From assembly GCF_030732095.1 (NCBI RefSeq), contig NZ_JAVAMQ010000019.1, positions 1 through 57,959 of the forward strand: a stretch of 57,959 nucleotides of DNA, given 5' to 3'. How positions within the stretch are numbered: position 1 is the stretch's first letter; each line of letters begins with the position of its first letter. Position numbers and translations under genes: made by a program. The stretch comes from Paracoccus spongiarum. GTDB taxonomy: Bacteria > Pseudomonadota > Alphaproteobacteria > Rhodobacterales > Rhodobacteraceae. Below are positions 9,813-19,160 of the stretch, piece by piece. The notes under the pieces were generated by a model that searched no databases, was not told where the DNA came from, and saw only the letters and a program-made list of their open reading frames with translations.

Positions 9813-10799
9813 CTATGGATCACCTGCGTCAGTTCCGGTCGTATCGCCAGCGGCACAATGCGAATTGGTCTGGAACCGCGCCTCAACCTGGTCCCCCCAC
9901 CTCGCCAGATACCATTCCATTTCCTGTCGTCCCCCCGCACGGAACCGGACGATCAGAGATCCGTCTTCCAGCCGCGCAGTCTGCTGTTTTGGATGAAACA
10001 GATACCCGGCAGCCTCATCCGCCACTATTGGCAGGAACCGCCATTCCACGTCCTGCGGTTCTTCGCGCCAGACACCAAAGCTTTCGGAGAGCCATTCCTG
10101 TAGGTCGAAACCATCGGGGCGCGCATAGATGTCGGCTTCCAGCGAAACCCGTTCGAAGCCAGCGAGAGCAAACAGACGGAGATCGTCCTGATACTCGCTC
10201 CAGGCAAGCAAGTATTGGCGCCCTTGACCGAAGAGCATCGCAATCGGCCCAAGCCTGGCGTTGCGAGAAAGCTTGGAGGAACTTCGGGCGCGGTGGTCTG
10301 CAGAGATCATCACTCCTGCAAGGATCGCCTCACGGAGGGCCGAGAGAATTTCAGGAGCAATCTTCTCGCGTGGTCCGGGACGAAAGGCCACGCCGTCTGC
10401 CATCAATTGTGCCTCCAGGTCGGCGGCAATCATTCGGCGCCTATCCTCACGGAACATGGCCTGCACCTTGGTCAACAGGTGCTCAAGCGCATCAGCCGTG
10501 GCTTCATCTCCCTCGCGCCGGGCAATCGCGGCGGCACGATGCCCGGCGGTCAGTTCATCAAGCGTTGGCTCCACCATCCGGCCCAATGATCCGGGTGGAA
10601 ATCGCCAGTACTTGCGGCCGCTTTCGCCGGACAGTTCTTCGATCTGGGGGTAGGCATTGCGCACGGCATCGCGCATGCGTTCTGCCGTGCGCCGGGATAC
10701 GCCGAAATCTCGTTCGATATCAGCAAGCGATATACCTTCGGCCGATCCCTGCATCCGCAGCGCCAGTTTCTGCAGATCTTCCTGACGGGCGTAACGCAT
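9813..10799 (-). CDS. WYL-domain transcriptional regulator
   Basis: A predicted 328-residue DNA-binding regulator. The N-terminus is a winged helix-turn-helix (LADIERDFGVSRRTAERMRD) and the C-terminal half has the WYL-type fold common in regulators of CRISPR, BREX and other defence loci. I place the start at the ATG at 10799, which follows ggagga. The frame stays open to 10859, where a TTG overlaps the end of the AAA+ gene and would add 20 residues. WYL proteins often sense nucleic acid or nucleotide ligands and repress their own operon, so control of this gene set is the natural role, by inference. Confidence 0.82.
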   Translation of the reverse strand: MRYARQEDLQKLALRMQGSAEGISLADIERDFGVSRRTAERMRDAVRNAYPQIEELSGESGRKYWRFPPGSLGRMVEPTLDELTAGHRAAAIARREGDEATADALEHLLTKVQAMFREDRRRMIAADLEAQLMADGVAFRPGPREKIAPEILSALREAILAGVMISADHRARSSSKLSRNARLGPIAMLFGQGRQYLLAWSEYQDDLRLFALAGFERVSLEADIYARPDGFDLQEWLSESFGVWREEPQDVEWRFLPIVADEAAGYLFHPKQQTARLEDGSLIVRFRAGGRQEMEWYLARWGDQVEARFQTNSHCAAGDTTGTDAGDP

Positions 10800-10848
10800 G
10801 GATCCTCCGGACAACACACCGACACCTTTGCGGCGACCCATCGGGCCG

Positions 10849-12852
10849 TCAACGGCCAAAGCCGATCGGACGCCCTGCCCCCAGCTTTGAGGCTGCCTCG
10901 CGCGTCAGTTCACGCAAGATCTCTCGCGGATCAGCCTCCCCAAGTGCTCGCATCCTGCGGGCCACGTTAGAGAAATCTCCAGGAGCCAGCCGTTCGAGAG
11001 CGGACAGCCCGGGCGGTGGCGGACAAGGGAAATGAGCAGTCCAGGCAAGCGGGAGTTGGTCGGCAGACAGAAAATCAAACCGAATACGGAAGGTGAACCG
11101 GCGCTGCGTTGCCGGGTCAAGTTTTTCGGCGAAGTTGGTGGTGCAGACAAAAGGCAGCGGGTGGCTTTCCATCCAGGTGAGCATTTCGTTCACCTGAGAG
11201 ACTTCCCAGCTGCGTTCCGCGCCGCGCCGGTCGGCAAGCAGGCTGTCTGCCTCGTCAAGAATCAGCATGGCATGACCAGCCCGCGCTTCGGAGAAGGCGC
11301 GCGCGATGTTCTGCTCGCTCTCGCCGACCCATTTCGACAACAGGTCCGACGCGCGCTTTTCGATTACCGGCATGCCGATGACCCCCGCCAGATGCCGTGC
11401 CCAGGCGCTTTTGCCGGTCCCTGCAGGGCCTTCCAGACAGAAACTGACCCGACGGGTCGCGCCCGGGGCCGCCAGCCGGGCCTCAAGGCGAGCCAGATCG
11501 GAGTCAGCACGCGCAAGGTCCTGTCGCCAGGATATTTCCGCGTGATGACGCGGCGGACTGTCCACCCCACCCTTTGCCAGACGTGTGGCCGCATCAAGCA
11601 TTTGGGAAACGACTGCGTGCCCACCACCGCACAGCCGCGCCACCCGCATCGCGTCCGAAACGAGCGCTGGCGCCTGATCGTGCCTTTCTGCCAGCGCGGG
11701 CAGAATTGTCTCCGGGATGCCTGCGGCATGCCGGGCCTCCAGCCGCTGCCATATCCGTGACCGGACCCGGCCCGATGGTGGTCGCATGAGAACTGAATAG
11801 CTCATTCTGCGCAGGAAGGCAGGATCACAGGCATCAACGGAGTTGGTGGTCCAGATGACCGGGATCGGGTTCGTTTCCAGCATCCTGTTGAAATGGACCT
11901 TCGACGGCATTTCACGACCGAAGAAGGACCCCCGCGTCCCGAAGAGATCTTCCATTTCGTCGAACAATAGCAGCGTATCCGATCTTTGCCCCAACATTCG
12001 GGACGCCACGCTCAGTTCCGCCAGTCGCTCATGACGCGACGGCTCTCCACCCTCATCGTCCGTTTCCCCCACAGCGCGCAGCACGGCTCCAATCTCGGCG
12101 GCAAGGACCTTGGCAAACTCGGTCTTACCGGTGCCCGGCGGGCCGAAGAGCAAGACGTTGATGCCCGCTTCTCGGTCCGCGAGCGCGCGGGACAGAAGGC
12201 CGCGGAGAAGATCCGCATCCCGCCCCAGTCCTTCGAAATCCTGCCATTCCGCGTCCGGTGCAGGCGCAACGGGAAACAGCAGCGCGATCAGTTCGGCAAT
12301 GCTGTCCACCTCCGCGAGGAGCGCGAAGGTCAGCCTCTCGGACAGGACAAAGGGCATGCGGTCATGCCGTCGGCCGCGGTTGCGCTGCACCAGCCCGGAA
12401 CGAACCAACCGGCCATTTGTGCGCATGGCCGCCCGGATCTCGGGCTCGGGTGCCTGACAGAACCACGACAGAAGAAGAGGTATGGTGACCTCCTTCGTTT
12501 CGACAGCTCCGTCGACGACATGCTCGAACCCGTCGAATATCTTGTAGAACGCCACGAAGGCAAGCATGGACCTTTCGACTGGCGACAAGCCGAGGTGGTC
12601 ACCGAGAAGGGTGGCGTTGCGCTGAACAATCTCGCCCTCGCCTCCACCCGCAGTGGGCGCGAGGCGGCTGACAAGGTCGCGCACCTTCTGCCACCAGACT
12701 TGGCTTGGCCGAGTGTGCGGACGCTCGGGGCAGTCCACCTCAGTCAAGTATTCCAGCCAACCGGGCAGCTCTTTGGCAATGCGGCTTTTCGGGCCGAAGC
12801 GAGTGGCCATTCGGGCGATCAGTTCAAGGGCAAGGCGTTGTTCGTGGCTCAT
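10849..12852 (-). CDS. Double AAA+ ATPase
   Basis: A 667-residue protein with two AAA+ modules behind a ~200-residue N-terminal region. Module 1: Walker A GPPGTGKT (237-244), Walker B LLLFDE (D298-E299). Module 2: Walker A GPAGTGKS (475-482), pore-loop-like SKWVGESEQ, Walker B LILDEAD (D533-E534) and arginine-rich RRFTFRIRF. The second module resembles the FtsH/Cdc48/Pex group, which thread proteins through a ring. I chose the second ATG (12852) because acggag lies at a proper distance from it; an ATG at 12858 abuts that site. It is the first gene of the minus-strand set, so it likely follows the promoter in the 12.9-13.2 kb gap. Confidence 0.85.
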   Translation of the reverse strand: MSHEQRLALELIARMATRFGPKSRIAKELPGWLEYLTEVDCPERPHTRPSQVWWQKVRDLVSRLAPTAGGGEGEIVQRNATLLGDHLGLSPVERSMLAFVAFYKIFDGFEHVVDGAVETKEVTIPLLLSWFCQAPEPEIRAAMRTNGRLVRSGLVQRNRGRRHDRMPFVLSERLTFALLAEVDSIAELIALLFPVAPAPDAEWQDFEGLGRDADLLRGLLSRALADREAGINVLLFGPPGTGKTEFAKVLAAEIGAVLRAVGETDDEGGEPSRHERLAELSVASRMLGQRSDTLLLFDEMEDLFGTRGSFFGREMPSKVHFNRMLETNPIPVIWTTNSVDACDPAFLRRMSYSVLMRPPSGRVRSRIWQRLEARHAAGIPETILPALAERHDQAPALVSDAMRVARLCGGGHAVVSQMLDAATRLAKGGVDSPPRHHAEISWRQDLARADSDLARLEARLAAPGATRRVSFCLEGPAGTGKSAWARHLAGVIGMPVIEKRASDLLSKWVGESEQNIARAFSEARAGHAMLILDEADSLLADRRGAERSWEVSQVNEMLTWMESHPLPFVCTTNFAEKLDPATQRRFTFRIRFDFLSADQLPLAWTAHFPCPPPPGLSALERLAPGDFSNVARRMRALGEADPREILRELTREAASKLGAGRPIGFGR

Positions 12853-13263
12853 TCTCATCTCCGTCTATGTGACAGGGATGGCAGGGGCATACGTCAGATC
12901 TGGTCAGACCATCATGGCTCCGAAAAAACCGAAAAGATCCAGCACTGCAACGATCTCTCATCGCACACACGAGCGGTGATGGACGGGCATACGCGACCTG
13001 TGGACGGTCTGGCTTTGTGAGAGGGATAAAAGCGGAGATCGTGTCAGTCAGGTGTGGAGTTCTTGCGAGCCAATGGCTGGTCAATCATTCCTGCGGATCC
13101 TTGCTGCAGGAACAAGTTGAGCACCCAGGATTTGTTCATCAGTCTCGGCCTCGTGACAACCATACCGAAGAGTCGATTTGTTGACACCCAATCGATCGTT
13201 CAACACGTCCGTTTTTGACGTTGGCCTATGAGAAGACGCGTCATCTGCACTCGGGGACCGGAC
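12853..13263. promoter_or_regulatory. Divergent intergenic region, ~410 bp
   Basis: This gap separates the minus-strand AAA+ gene from the plus-strand esterase, so it should hold promoters for both. There is no gene in it. A short inverted pair TGTTGA/TCAACA (13179-13184 and 13200-13205) lies 59 bp before the esterase start and could be an operator, for example for the WYL protein; this is a guess from symmetry and position only. Confidence 0.4.
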
Positions 13264-13851
13264 ATGAAAAGCCAATCGAGAACGTCAAGCGGGCAGGAAT
13301 CCGGCATTATTCTGTACTGCCATGGATGGGGCTCAGAGTTCGACCCCAGCAAGGACAAGATCCGCGCCCTTGCCTCGATGCGCCCGGTTGACGGCGTAAC
13401 CGTCGACTACACGACGCACCCACAAGAGGTCTTCGAGAACCATGCCTCACGGTTGAAGCTGCACCCCCGGGGGCTTGTCATTGGAACAAGCCTTGGCGGC
13501 TTCTTTGCCGCTTGGCTGGGTGCCGAGTTCGGCTGTCCGTTCGTCGCGATCAACCCAGCGATCACACCGGGCAAGACCTTGCAGGCCCACATTGGCCACG
13601 GCGTCACCCATGTCGGAAAGCCGTTTGAACTGACTGAGGCCTGCGTGAAAGCCTATGATGCGCTCAGCTTTCGTATGGACGGGAAAGGCACGATCGTTCT
13701 CGACCTCGGTGATGAAATCCTCGACTCGCGGGCAACGCTTGATTTTGTGAAAGGGCGTCTGCCGGTCGTCGTTTTCGAGGGTGGGTCACACCGGTTTGAC
13801 CACATGGCAGAGCTGATCGAAAGTCGACCAGATCTGTTCCGAGACAGTTAA
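13264..13851 (+). CDS. YqiA/YcfP-family alpha/beta-hydrolase
   Basis: A 195-residue small esterase-fold protein. It has the N-terminal GIILYCHGWGS oxyanion region, nucleophile S76 in GTSLGGF, and a likely acid D150 (LGDEIL) and histidine H177 (GGSHRF), giving a complete Ser-Asp-His triad. The family hydrolyses small acyl esters, but its natural substrates are poorly known. The chosen ATG follows ggggac; a longer reading from 13228 has no ribosome-binding site. It lies divergently from the defence operon, with an unknown small gene 71 bp downstream. Whether it belongs to the defence set is unclear. Confidence 0.8.
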   Translation: MKSQSRTSSGQESGIILYCHGWGSEFDPSKDKIRALASMRPVDGVTVDYTTHPQEVFENHASRLKLHPRGLVIGTSLGGFFAAWLGAEFGCPFVAINPAITPGKTLQAHIGHGVTHVGKPFELTEACVKAYDALSFRMDGKGTIVLDLGDEILDSRATLDFVKGRLPVVVFEGGSHRFDHMAELIESRPDLFRDS

Positions 13852-13922
13852 CCAGATGAAGCGTGTGCAGGGATACCGCCAAATTGCGAGCATCACTCAC
13901 CGCGATGTCAGTGGAGGGGCAA

Positions 13923-14312
13923 ATGGCCGGAGAAATTGAGACCATCGATGGGGTTGCCCGGCGCCTCAATCGGGACGTGTATTATCTTGCGCTCGTCGAC
14001 GAGGCCGGTGGCTTCAGGGATATCTACACCGATGTTTCTGAAATCACAGACTGGCTGGATGCGAAGCAGATCGGCTGGAGGCTCTGTGCAGGCTTCGACG
14101 AGGATACCGTTTGGGTTGAAGGCGGGCCAGCCTGCATCTTCCTCGATATTCACCCCGAACTTGGGCCTGAGGCAATGGAAATGGTCGAAGCTCATTTCAT
14201 GAATGCTGAGGGTGAGCCGCGCATTCCAGGCTATGTGCCTGCCATGCTGCGGTTCATGGAGGCGCTAAAGTTTGCGCACAGGGACGATCCTGATTATTGG
14301 GAGAACTTCTAG
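13923..14312 (+). CDS. Hypothetical protein, 129 aa
   Basis: I do not recognise this protein. The start ATG at 13923 follows gaggggc. The sequence is acidic and rich in aromatic residues, with no signal peptide or membrane segment, so it is probably a small soluble cytoplasmic protein. It follows the esterase gene by 71 bp on the same strand and may be co-transcribed with it. An earlier in-frame start at 13863 would add 20 residues but lacks a good ribosome-binding site. Confidence 0.6.
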   Translation: MAGEIETIDGVARRLNRDVYYLALVDEAGGFRDIYTDVSEITDWLDAKQIGWRLCAGFDEDTVWVEGGPACIFLDIHPELGPEAMEMVEAHFMNAEGEPRIPGYVPAMLRFMEALKFAHRDDPDYWENF

Positions 14313-14325
14313 GGCGTGCCTGCAT

Positions 14326-14520
14326 TCACCTGAGCCAGTCGAGTGCGGAGACGAGGAAGACGAAGCCCACTAAACTTGGAATGGTCTTCTTGAAACGCAG
14401 GGCGCTGCGACGGAAGCGCCTTATCCGCCGGAAGAGGTCTTCAGCATTGTGGCGTTCGCCATATAGGTCGGGGTCGAAGGTTGGTTTGATCGCGCGGGAC
14501 GGGTTGGCCTCGATACCAGC
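14326..14520 (-). pseudogene. IS5-family transposase, C-terminal fragment
   Basis: On the minus strand the frame ending at the stop at 14326-14328 reads FDPDLYGERHNAEDLFRRIR, then RRSALRF, then a hydrophobic end FVFLVSALDWLR. The YGERHN..E..F..IKRFRR pattern is the catalytic-glutamate region at the C-terminus of IS5-type DDE transposases. The rest of the gene is missing. This marks an old insertion between the candidate defence operon and the McrBC genes. Confidence 0.7.
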
Positions 14521-14904
14521 GCAAGACCGATGAGATACTCATCATCGGCCGCGTCGGCTGGCTCGCACGGGAAACATGAGGATGTGCGGTGCCGCCCCTC
14601 TGAGGTGCCAGAAATGAAAAAATGTCCGCGAGAGATTTCTTCGGGTGCACCACTGCCATGATTAGTGCTTGCGTCACGGGAGGCTCAGTTATCAATCTTC
14701 TTCTGCGGGAGGCATGAGCGGCTTCAAAATGTCCCCAATGTTTGAAAGTAATAGTCGACGGCCGGCAGTTCCTGCTGTGCCTTTCTGATTGGGGAGTCTC
14801 GTGCACAGCAATACAGACCGGCAGCTACCACATTCCTTCTCGGTCCGCCTATCTCGGGTCGTCACGATGTGCATCGGGACATTCTGTGGAGCGGTGACGC
14901 GGCA
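14521..14904. other. Intergenic region upstream of mcrB
   Basis: No gene is supported here. The long minus-strand frame over it (14692-15591) runs against the McrB coding frame and has no domain. The region must hold the mcrBC promoter, but I see no clear -35/-10 pair. Confidence 0.4.
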
Positions 14905-17766
14905 ATGAATAAGGAAGTCGACTACAAGGCTTGGCTCGAGCAAGGCGGTGCTCAGACGGAGGCCGGACGCAATTCGCGTGCTTATGCCATCCGGACAATA
15001 GAGAAGAACCTTGCGGCACTGGGCATGCCATTCAAGGATCTTGACGAAGCTTGGGAGGGCGACCGGTTTGTTGCGCTTCGTGCAAGATTGAAGCAGATGC
15101 GCGACGATGCGCGCAGCGGTGGTCAGGACTATCGGCTCCTGATGCCAGACTCGGAAAATCCCCACAATCGGCTTGCGAACTGGGGAAGCTGGCTCGGACA
15201 GTACGGACGGTTCCTTGCTGGCGAGCTGCCCGGGTCGAGCAAGGATGCCGACCGTATTCGGCAGTATGTTCTTGAGCACTACATCGAACCCGCTCGGGAG
15301 GATGGGCGTGGGCAGGTGGAAGTCCTTGTCCGCGAGGTGAATGCGGCGCTGGGCCTGAATCAGGCGTGGCCGAACATCTGTCAGGCGCTCAAGGGGCGCA
15401 TCTTCCAGGACCTCGCTCAGGTTCCACCCCCTGAGCAGGTCGGAGCCGATCAAAGCTCGGCTACTGTCTTCCGCTTCGATGTGCGGGGGCGACGCATCAG
15501 CCGACCGGCGCTTGAGAAGCTGCGCACCAGGTTTCTTGCCCTCTGCCCCGATTTCAGGAGCTTTGTCGAACCCGGAACCGGCTGGGCCCACGGAGAGAAA
15601 GCATACAAGGTTGCCGCAATCGGCAGGGTGCAGTCAGCGCTGTCTGGTGATGCAACGGACGAACTGTTGGGACGGAGCGTCTTCGAGATACTGAAGACGG
15701 CTGCAAAGGACGGCCCCTTGGTCAGATGGCAAACAGAGGACGCCATCGCAAAGAACACACCCGACCTGCTCGCCGAATTTCACACGGCTATAGGTCGCTT
15801 GGTCAGATCCGAAGAAGCGCCGGAGGTTGCGCTCTCTACGGCACATGCGGCCTTTGATGGACTGCGTAGTCGGGGCGCAACGTCGCTGACCTATGGCGAA
15901 CGGATCAACATCCTGTCTTCTGCTCTCGCCATGGTTCACCCGAAAGCGATGGCACCACTGAAGATCACCCGCATCAACGAAGTCTGGGAAACGTTGACCG
16001 GCGAAAAGCTGTTCGTTGAAGCAAGCGCGGACATCGGAGCTGACTATCGGCGGCTCGCCGACGGCTTTGACGAAATTTGTGAAATCATGCGCGACGAGTG
16101 GCGCTGGGAACCTCAGGACTGGCTCGACATCCAAGGTTTTCTCTGGATTGCAAACGACAAGACCACCGAAGTACCGGCAAAGCCAAACGAGGCCGCCGCA
16201 AGTAATGAAAATGCGGAGACGCCAATGTCGATCTCACCCGTCAACCTGATCCTTTACGGCCCACCAGGCACGGGGAAGACCTTTTCGACCGCTACCGAGG
16301 CAGTGCGGCTGTGTGGCGAGCCGGTTCCGCAGGATCGGGCCGAGCTCATGGCGGTCTACCAGAGGCTCGTGGCGGCCGGGCGCATCGAGTTCGTCACATT
16401 CCACCAGTCGATGTCTTACGAGGATTTCATCGAAGGTCGGCAGCCCATGACCGGGGTGGATGGAGACGGCGAGGCGGAGTCTTCCGGCTTCCGGCTCGAA
16501 ACGGTCCACGGGGTATTCAGGCGGATCGCGAAGCGCGCGGAGACCAGCCGTGGCCGCTCATCGGGCGATGACATGATCAGGCTAGAGGGCCGCCAGGTCT
16601 TCAAAATGTCGATCGGCGAAGCGAACAACCCCGAGGACGCGCACTTGTTCGAGGAAGCGATAGAGGGCGGCTACACACTCCTCGGCTTCGACGACATCGA
16701 CTGGAGCGATGAGAAGTACGCCAGCCGTGAGGCGATCTTTGAGGCCTGCAAGAACCATCGAGACGGCGGCGACTTAGATCCAAGATCCGGATGGGTCCAG
16801 ATGCCCTTCCGATTCCGGAACTGGGTCCGGCAAGGCGACATCGTGATCGTGTCGAAGGGAAACCAGCAGTTCCGTGCCATTGGGGAGTTCGTCGGCGACT
16901 ACGAGTTCAAGCCACGGCCGGAAGGGGGCTATGCCCACCGGCGCGCGGTGCGATGGCTTTGGGCGGATCGTGACGGGGTACCGGTCAGCGAGATCTACAG
17001 CCGCGGCTTCATGCAGCAGTCGATTTATCTGCTCTACGACAGCGAGCTCAATATTCCGGCGCTCGAGCGCTACATGAACAGTCAGAGGAACGACGGGGAT
17101 TGCGAGCCCGATCAGTTCGTCCTGATTATCGACGAGATCAACCGTGCGAACATCTCCAAGGTCTTCGGCGAACTGATCACCCTTCTCGAGGCCGACAAGC
17201 GGCTCAATCAGCCGAATGCGGTGCGGGTCCGCTTGCCCTATTCCGGGGACGAATTCGGCGTCCCGTCCAACCTGCACATCCTCGGCACGATGAACACCGC
17301 CGACCGATCGATCGCGCTTCTCGACACTGCACTCCGGCGCCGGTTCACCTTCCGTGAGATGATGCCCGACGCGTCAATCCTCAAAGACGCTGCCGAGAAA
17401 TGCAGGATCGACCTGCCGCAACTGCTCACCAAGATTAACGAGCGGATCGAGTACCTTTACGACCGGGAGCATCAAATCGGTCACGCCTACTTCACCGCGT
17501 GCCGTTCGCAAGCCGATGTCGACGAGGTCATGCGCCACAAGGTCATCCCGCTCCTCGCGGAATACTTTTTCGAAGACTGGGCCAAGATCGCGGCGGTGCT
17601 CGGCGACCTGGAACCAGGCGAAGGTTCGATCTCGGGTGGCTTTCTCAAGCGTGCGATCCTGAACCCGCCTCCGGGTCTCGAGGATGGCGATGCTGTCGCC
17701 CGGTTTCGCTGGCAGGTCCGCTCCGTCGATGAGGGCTTCGACTACAGCAAGTTGGTCGGGACATGA
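14905..17766 (+). CDS. mcrB: McrB-like AAA+ NTPase with inserted EVE/PUA-like domain
   Basis: A 953-residue restriction NTPase. Residues 1-~430 are a long N-terminal region, perhaps for DNA recognition. The AAA+ module has Walker A GPPGTGKT (452-459), the McrB-type FVTFHQSMSYEDFIEG block, Walker B LIIDEINRANIS (D743-E744) and the sensor GTMNTADRS. Between the Walker A and B halves (about residues 552-730) lies an extra domain with GDIVIVSKGNQQFRAIGEF, which looks like an EVE/PUA-type modified-base reader. The family hydrolyses GTP and drives translocation that activates McrC. The ATG at 14905 is the best start; 14869 would add 12 residues. The stop overlaps the mcrC start (ATGA), so the two are coupled. 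Confidence 0.88.
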   Translation: MNKEVDYKAWLEQGGAQTEAGRNSRAYAIRTIEKNLAALGMPFKDLDEAWEGDRFVALRARLKQMRDDARSGGQDYRLLMPDSENPHNRLANWGSWLGQYGRFLAGELPGSSKDADRIRQYVLEHYIEPAREDGRGQVEVLVREVNAALGLNQAWPNICQALKGRIFQDLAQVPPPEQVGADQSSATVFRFDVRGRRISRPALEKLRTRFLALCPDFRSFVEPGTGWAHGEKAYKVAAIGRVQSALSGDATDELLGRSVFEILKTAAKDGPLVRWQTEDAIAKNTPDLLAEFHTAIGRLVRSEEAPEVALSTAHAAFDGLRSRGATSLTYGERINILSSALAMVHPKAMAPLKITRINEVWETLTGEKLFVEASADIGADYRRLADGFDEICEIMRDEWRWEPQDWLDIQGFLWIANDKTTEVPAKPNEAAASNENAETPMSISPVNLILYGPPGTGKTFSTATEAVRLCGEPVPQDRAELMAVYQRLVAAGRIEFVTFHQSMSYEDFIEGRQPMTGVDGDGEAESSGFRLETVHGVFRRIAKRAETSRGRSSGDDMIRLEGRQVFKMSIGEANNPEDAHLFEEAIEGGYTLLGFDDIDWSDEKYASREAIFEACKNHRDGGDLDPRSGWVQMPFRFRNWVRQGDIVIVSKGNQQFRAIGEFVGDYEFKPRPEGGYAHRRAVRWLWADRDGVPVSEIYSRGFMQQSIYLLYDSELNIPALERYMNSQRNDGDCEPDQFVLIIDEINRANISKVFGELITLLEADKRLNQPNAVRVRLPYSGDEFGVPSNLHILGTMNTADRSIALLDTALRRRFTFREMMPDASILKDAAEKCRIDLPQLLTKINERIEYLYDREHQIGHAYFTACRSQADVDEVMRHKVIPLLAEYFFEDWAKIAAVLGDLEPGEGSISGGFLKRAILNPPPGLEDGDAVARFRWQVRSVDEGFDYSKLVGT

Positions 17767-19160
17767 TCCGCCGCACTATCCGCGAGTGGGAGCGCATCGC
17801 CTACGGATCCGGCGACACCGAGATCGCGGAGACGCAAGCAGACCGGATTGCCGCGGTTGCGCGGGCCTCGACCTTCTCCGGACGCGGGGGTGAAGGTGTG
17901 CTGGAGCACGGGCGGAAGGGGCTCCGCGCACGCGGCGTCGTCGGCGTCATTGCTATCCCCGGCTGCCAACTGGAGATTCTCCCAAAGATCGAGGGGGGCG
18001 GCGAGAGCGGGGTGTCGGATGCTGTGCTCAGGCAGCGCCTCATCCACATGCTTGCGGTGACATACGATCTGCCAATCGAAGCCGGCGGAATGACGCAGCT
18101 CGGCTGGCAGCGCGAGACCGTGCTCGAACTCCTGATCCGTCTGTTCTGTGCGAAGCTGACCGACGCGGTCCGGCAGGGGATGCCGCGTCACTACCTCGAA
18201 CACGAAGATGACTTGCCAGCGCTTCGGGGACGCCTGGATGTGACACGGCAGTTCTCGAAGCTCGCGGTCTCGCCACAGAAGCTCGCTTGTCGTTTCGATG
18301 CACTGTCGCCGAACATAGCGCTGAACCAGGTGATGCGTGCGACGGTCAGCAAGCTATCGCGCCTATCTGGCGCACCGGACAATCAGCGCTCGCTGCGCGA
18401 ACTGAGCTTCGTGTACGCCGACATAGCCGAAGTTCCCCCAAACGCCCTCCGCTGGGACCGCATCGTCCTCGACCGCACCAATCGTCGTTGGCGGGATCTC
18501 CTGTCTCTCGCGCGCCTCTTTCTATCGGACCGGCACCAGCAGACGAGCGCGGGGACCATCGACGGTCACGCGCTACTCTTCGAGATGAACGTCTTGTTCG
18601 AAGCATACATCGCACGGACCCTGTCGCGTGCTCTGGCCGGCACGGGCTTCCGTGTGTCGTCGCAAGGCGGCCATCGGGATTGTCTCTACGAGGGCGAGAC
18701 CGGCCGCTTCCGCACAAGGCCGGACCTCATCGTCCGGCAGGGCGAGAAGATAGTGCTGATCATCGACACCAAGTGGAAGCGCATGACGCCGCGCATCGAC
18801 GATCCAAAGCAAGGGGTCAGCCAGGCGGACGTCTACCAGCTGATGGCCTACGGCCAACTCTATGACTGCCCGACGGTCATGCTGCTCTACCCGCATCACG
18901 GCGATTTGCCTCCTGACCCTGTCCGTCAGAAGTATTCGATAGCTGTCAAGGGGGCGGTTGAGACGCTCATTGTGGCAACTCAGGATCTTGGGGGTACACT
19001 GCGGGAGAATCGAAATACGCTGCGACAGCTGGTGATGGCGTTCGTTGCGACGGACTCTGGGTTGGAAACAGACAACAGGCACTACGTTGGGCTTCAGAAT
19101 GCGCCCTCAGATGACCGGCCACTGAACTTTCATCCAGCCGCGACCGGAGCCGGTCGCTGA
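17763..19160 (+). CDS. mcrC: McrC-like nuclease subunit
   Basis: A 465-residue McrC homologue. The C-terminal PD-(D/E)XK nuclease shows D321 (RTRPDLIV) and D335-T-K337 (LIIDTKWKRM), followed by QADVYQLMAYGQLY, a motif typical of this family. The N-terminal part contacts McrB in known complexes. It starts within the last bases of mcrB, so the two proteins are made together and should form a restriction complex against DNA with modified bases. It is followed by a strong hairpin at 19292. Confidence 0.9.
   Translation: MIRRTIREWERIAYGSGDTEIAETQADRIAAVARASTFSGRGGEGVLEHGRKGLRARGVVGVIAIPGCQLEILPKIEGGGESGVSDAVLRQRLIHMLAVTYDLPIEAGGMTQLGWQRETVLELLIRLFCAKLTDAVRQGMPRHYLEHEDDLPALRGRLDVTRQFSKLAVSPQKLACRFDALSPNIALNQVMRATVSKLSRLSGAPDNQRSLRELSFVYADIAEVPPNALRWDRIVLDRTNRRWRDLLSLARLFLSDRHQQTSAGTIDGHALLFEMNVLFEAYIARTLSRALAGTGFRVSSQGGHRDCLYEGETGRFRTRPDLIVRQGEKIVLIIDTKWKRMTPRIDDPKQGVSQADVYQLMAYGQLYDCPTVMLLYPHHGDLPPDPVRQKYSIAVKGAVETLIVATQDLGGTLRENRNTLRQLVMAFVATDSGLETDNRHYVGLQNAPSDDRPLNFHPAATGAGR

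Noticed and set aside
14692..15591. Minus-strand frame over the McrB start
   Set aside because: Opposes the well-supported McrB frame and has a composition typical of a chance reading.
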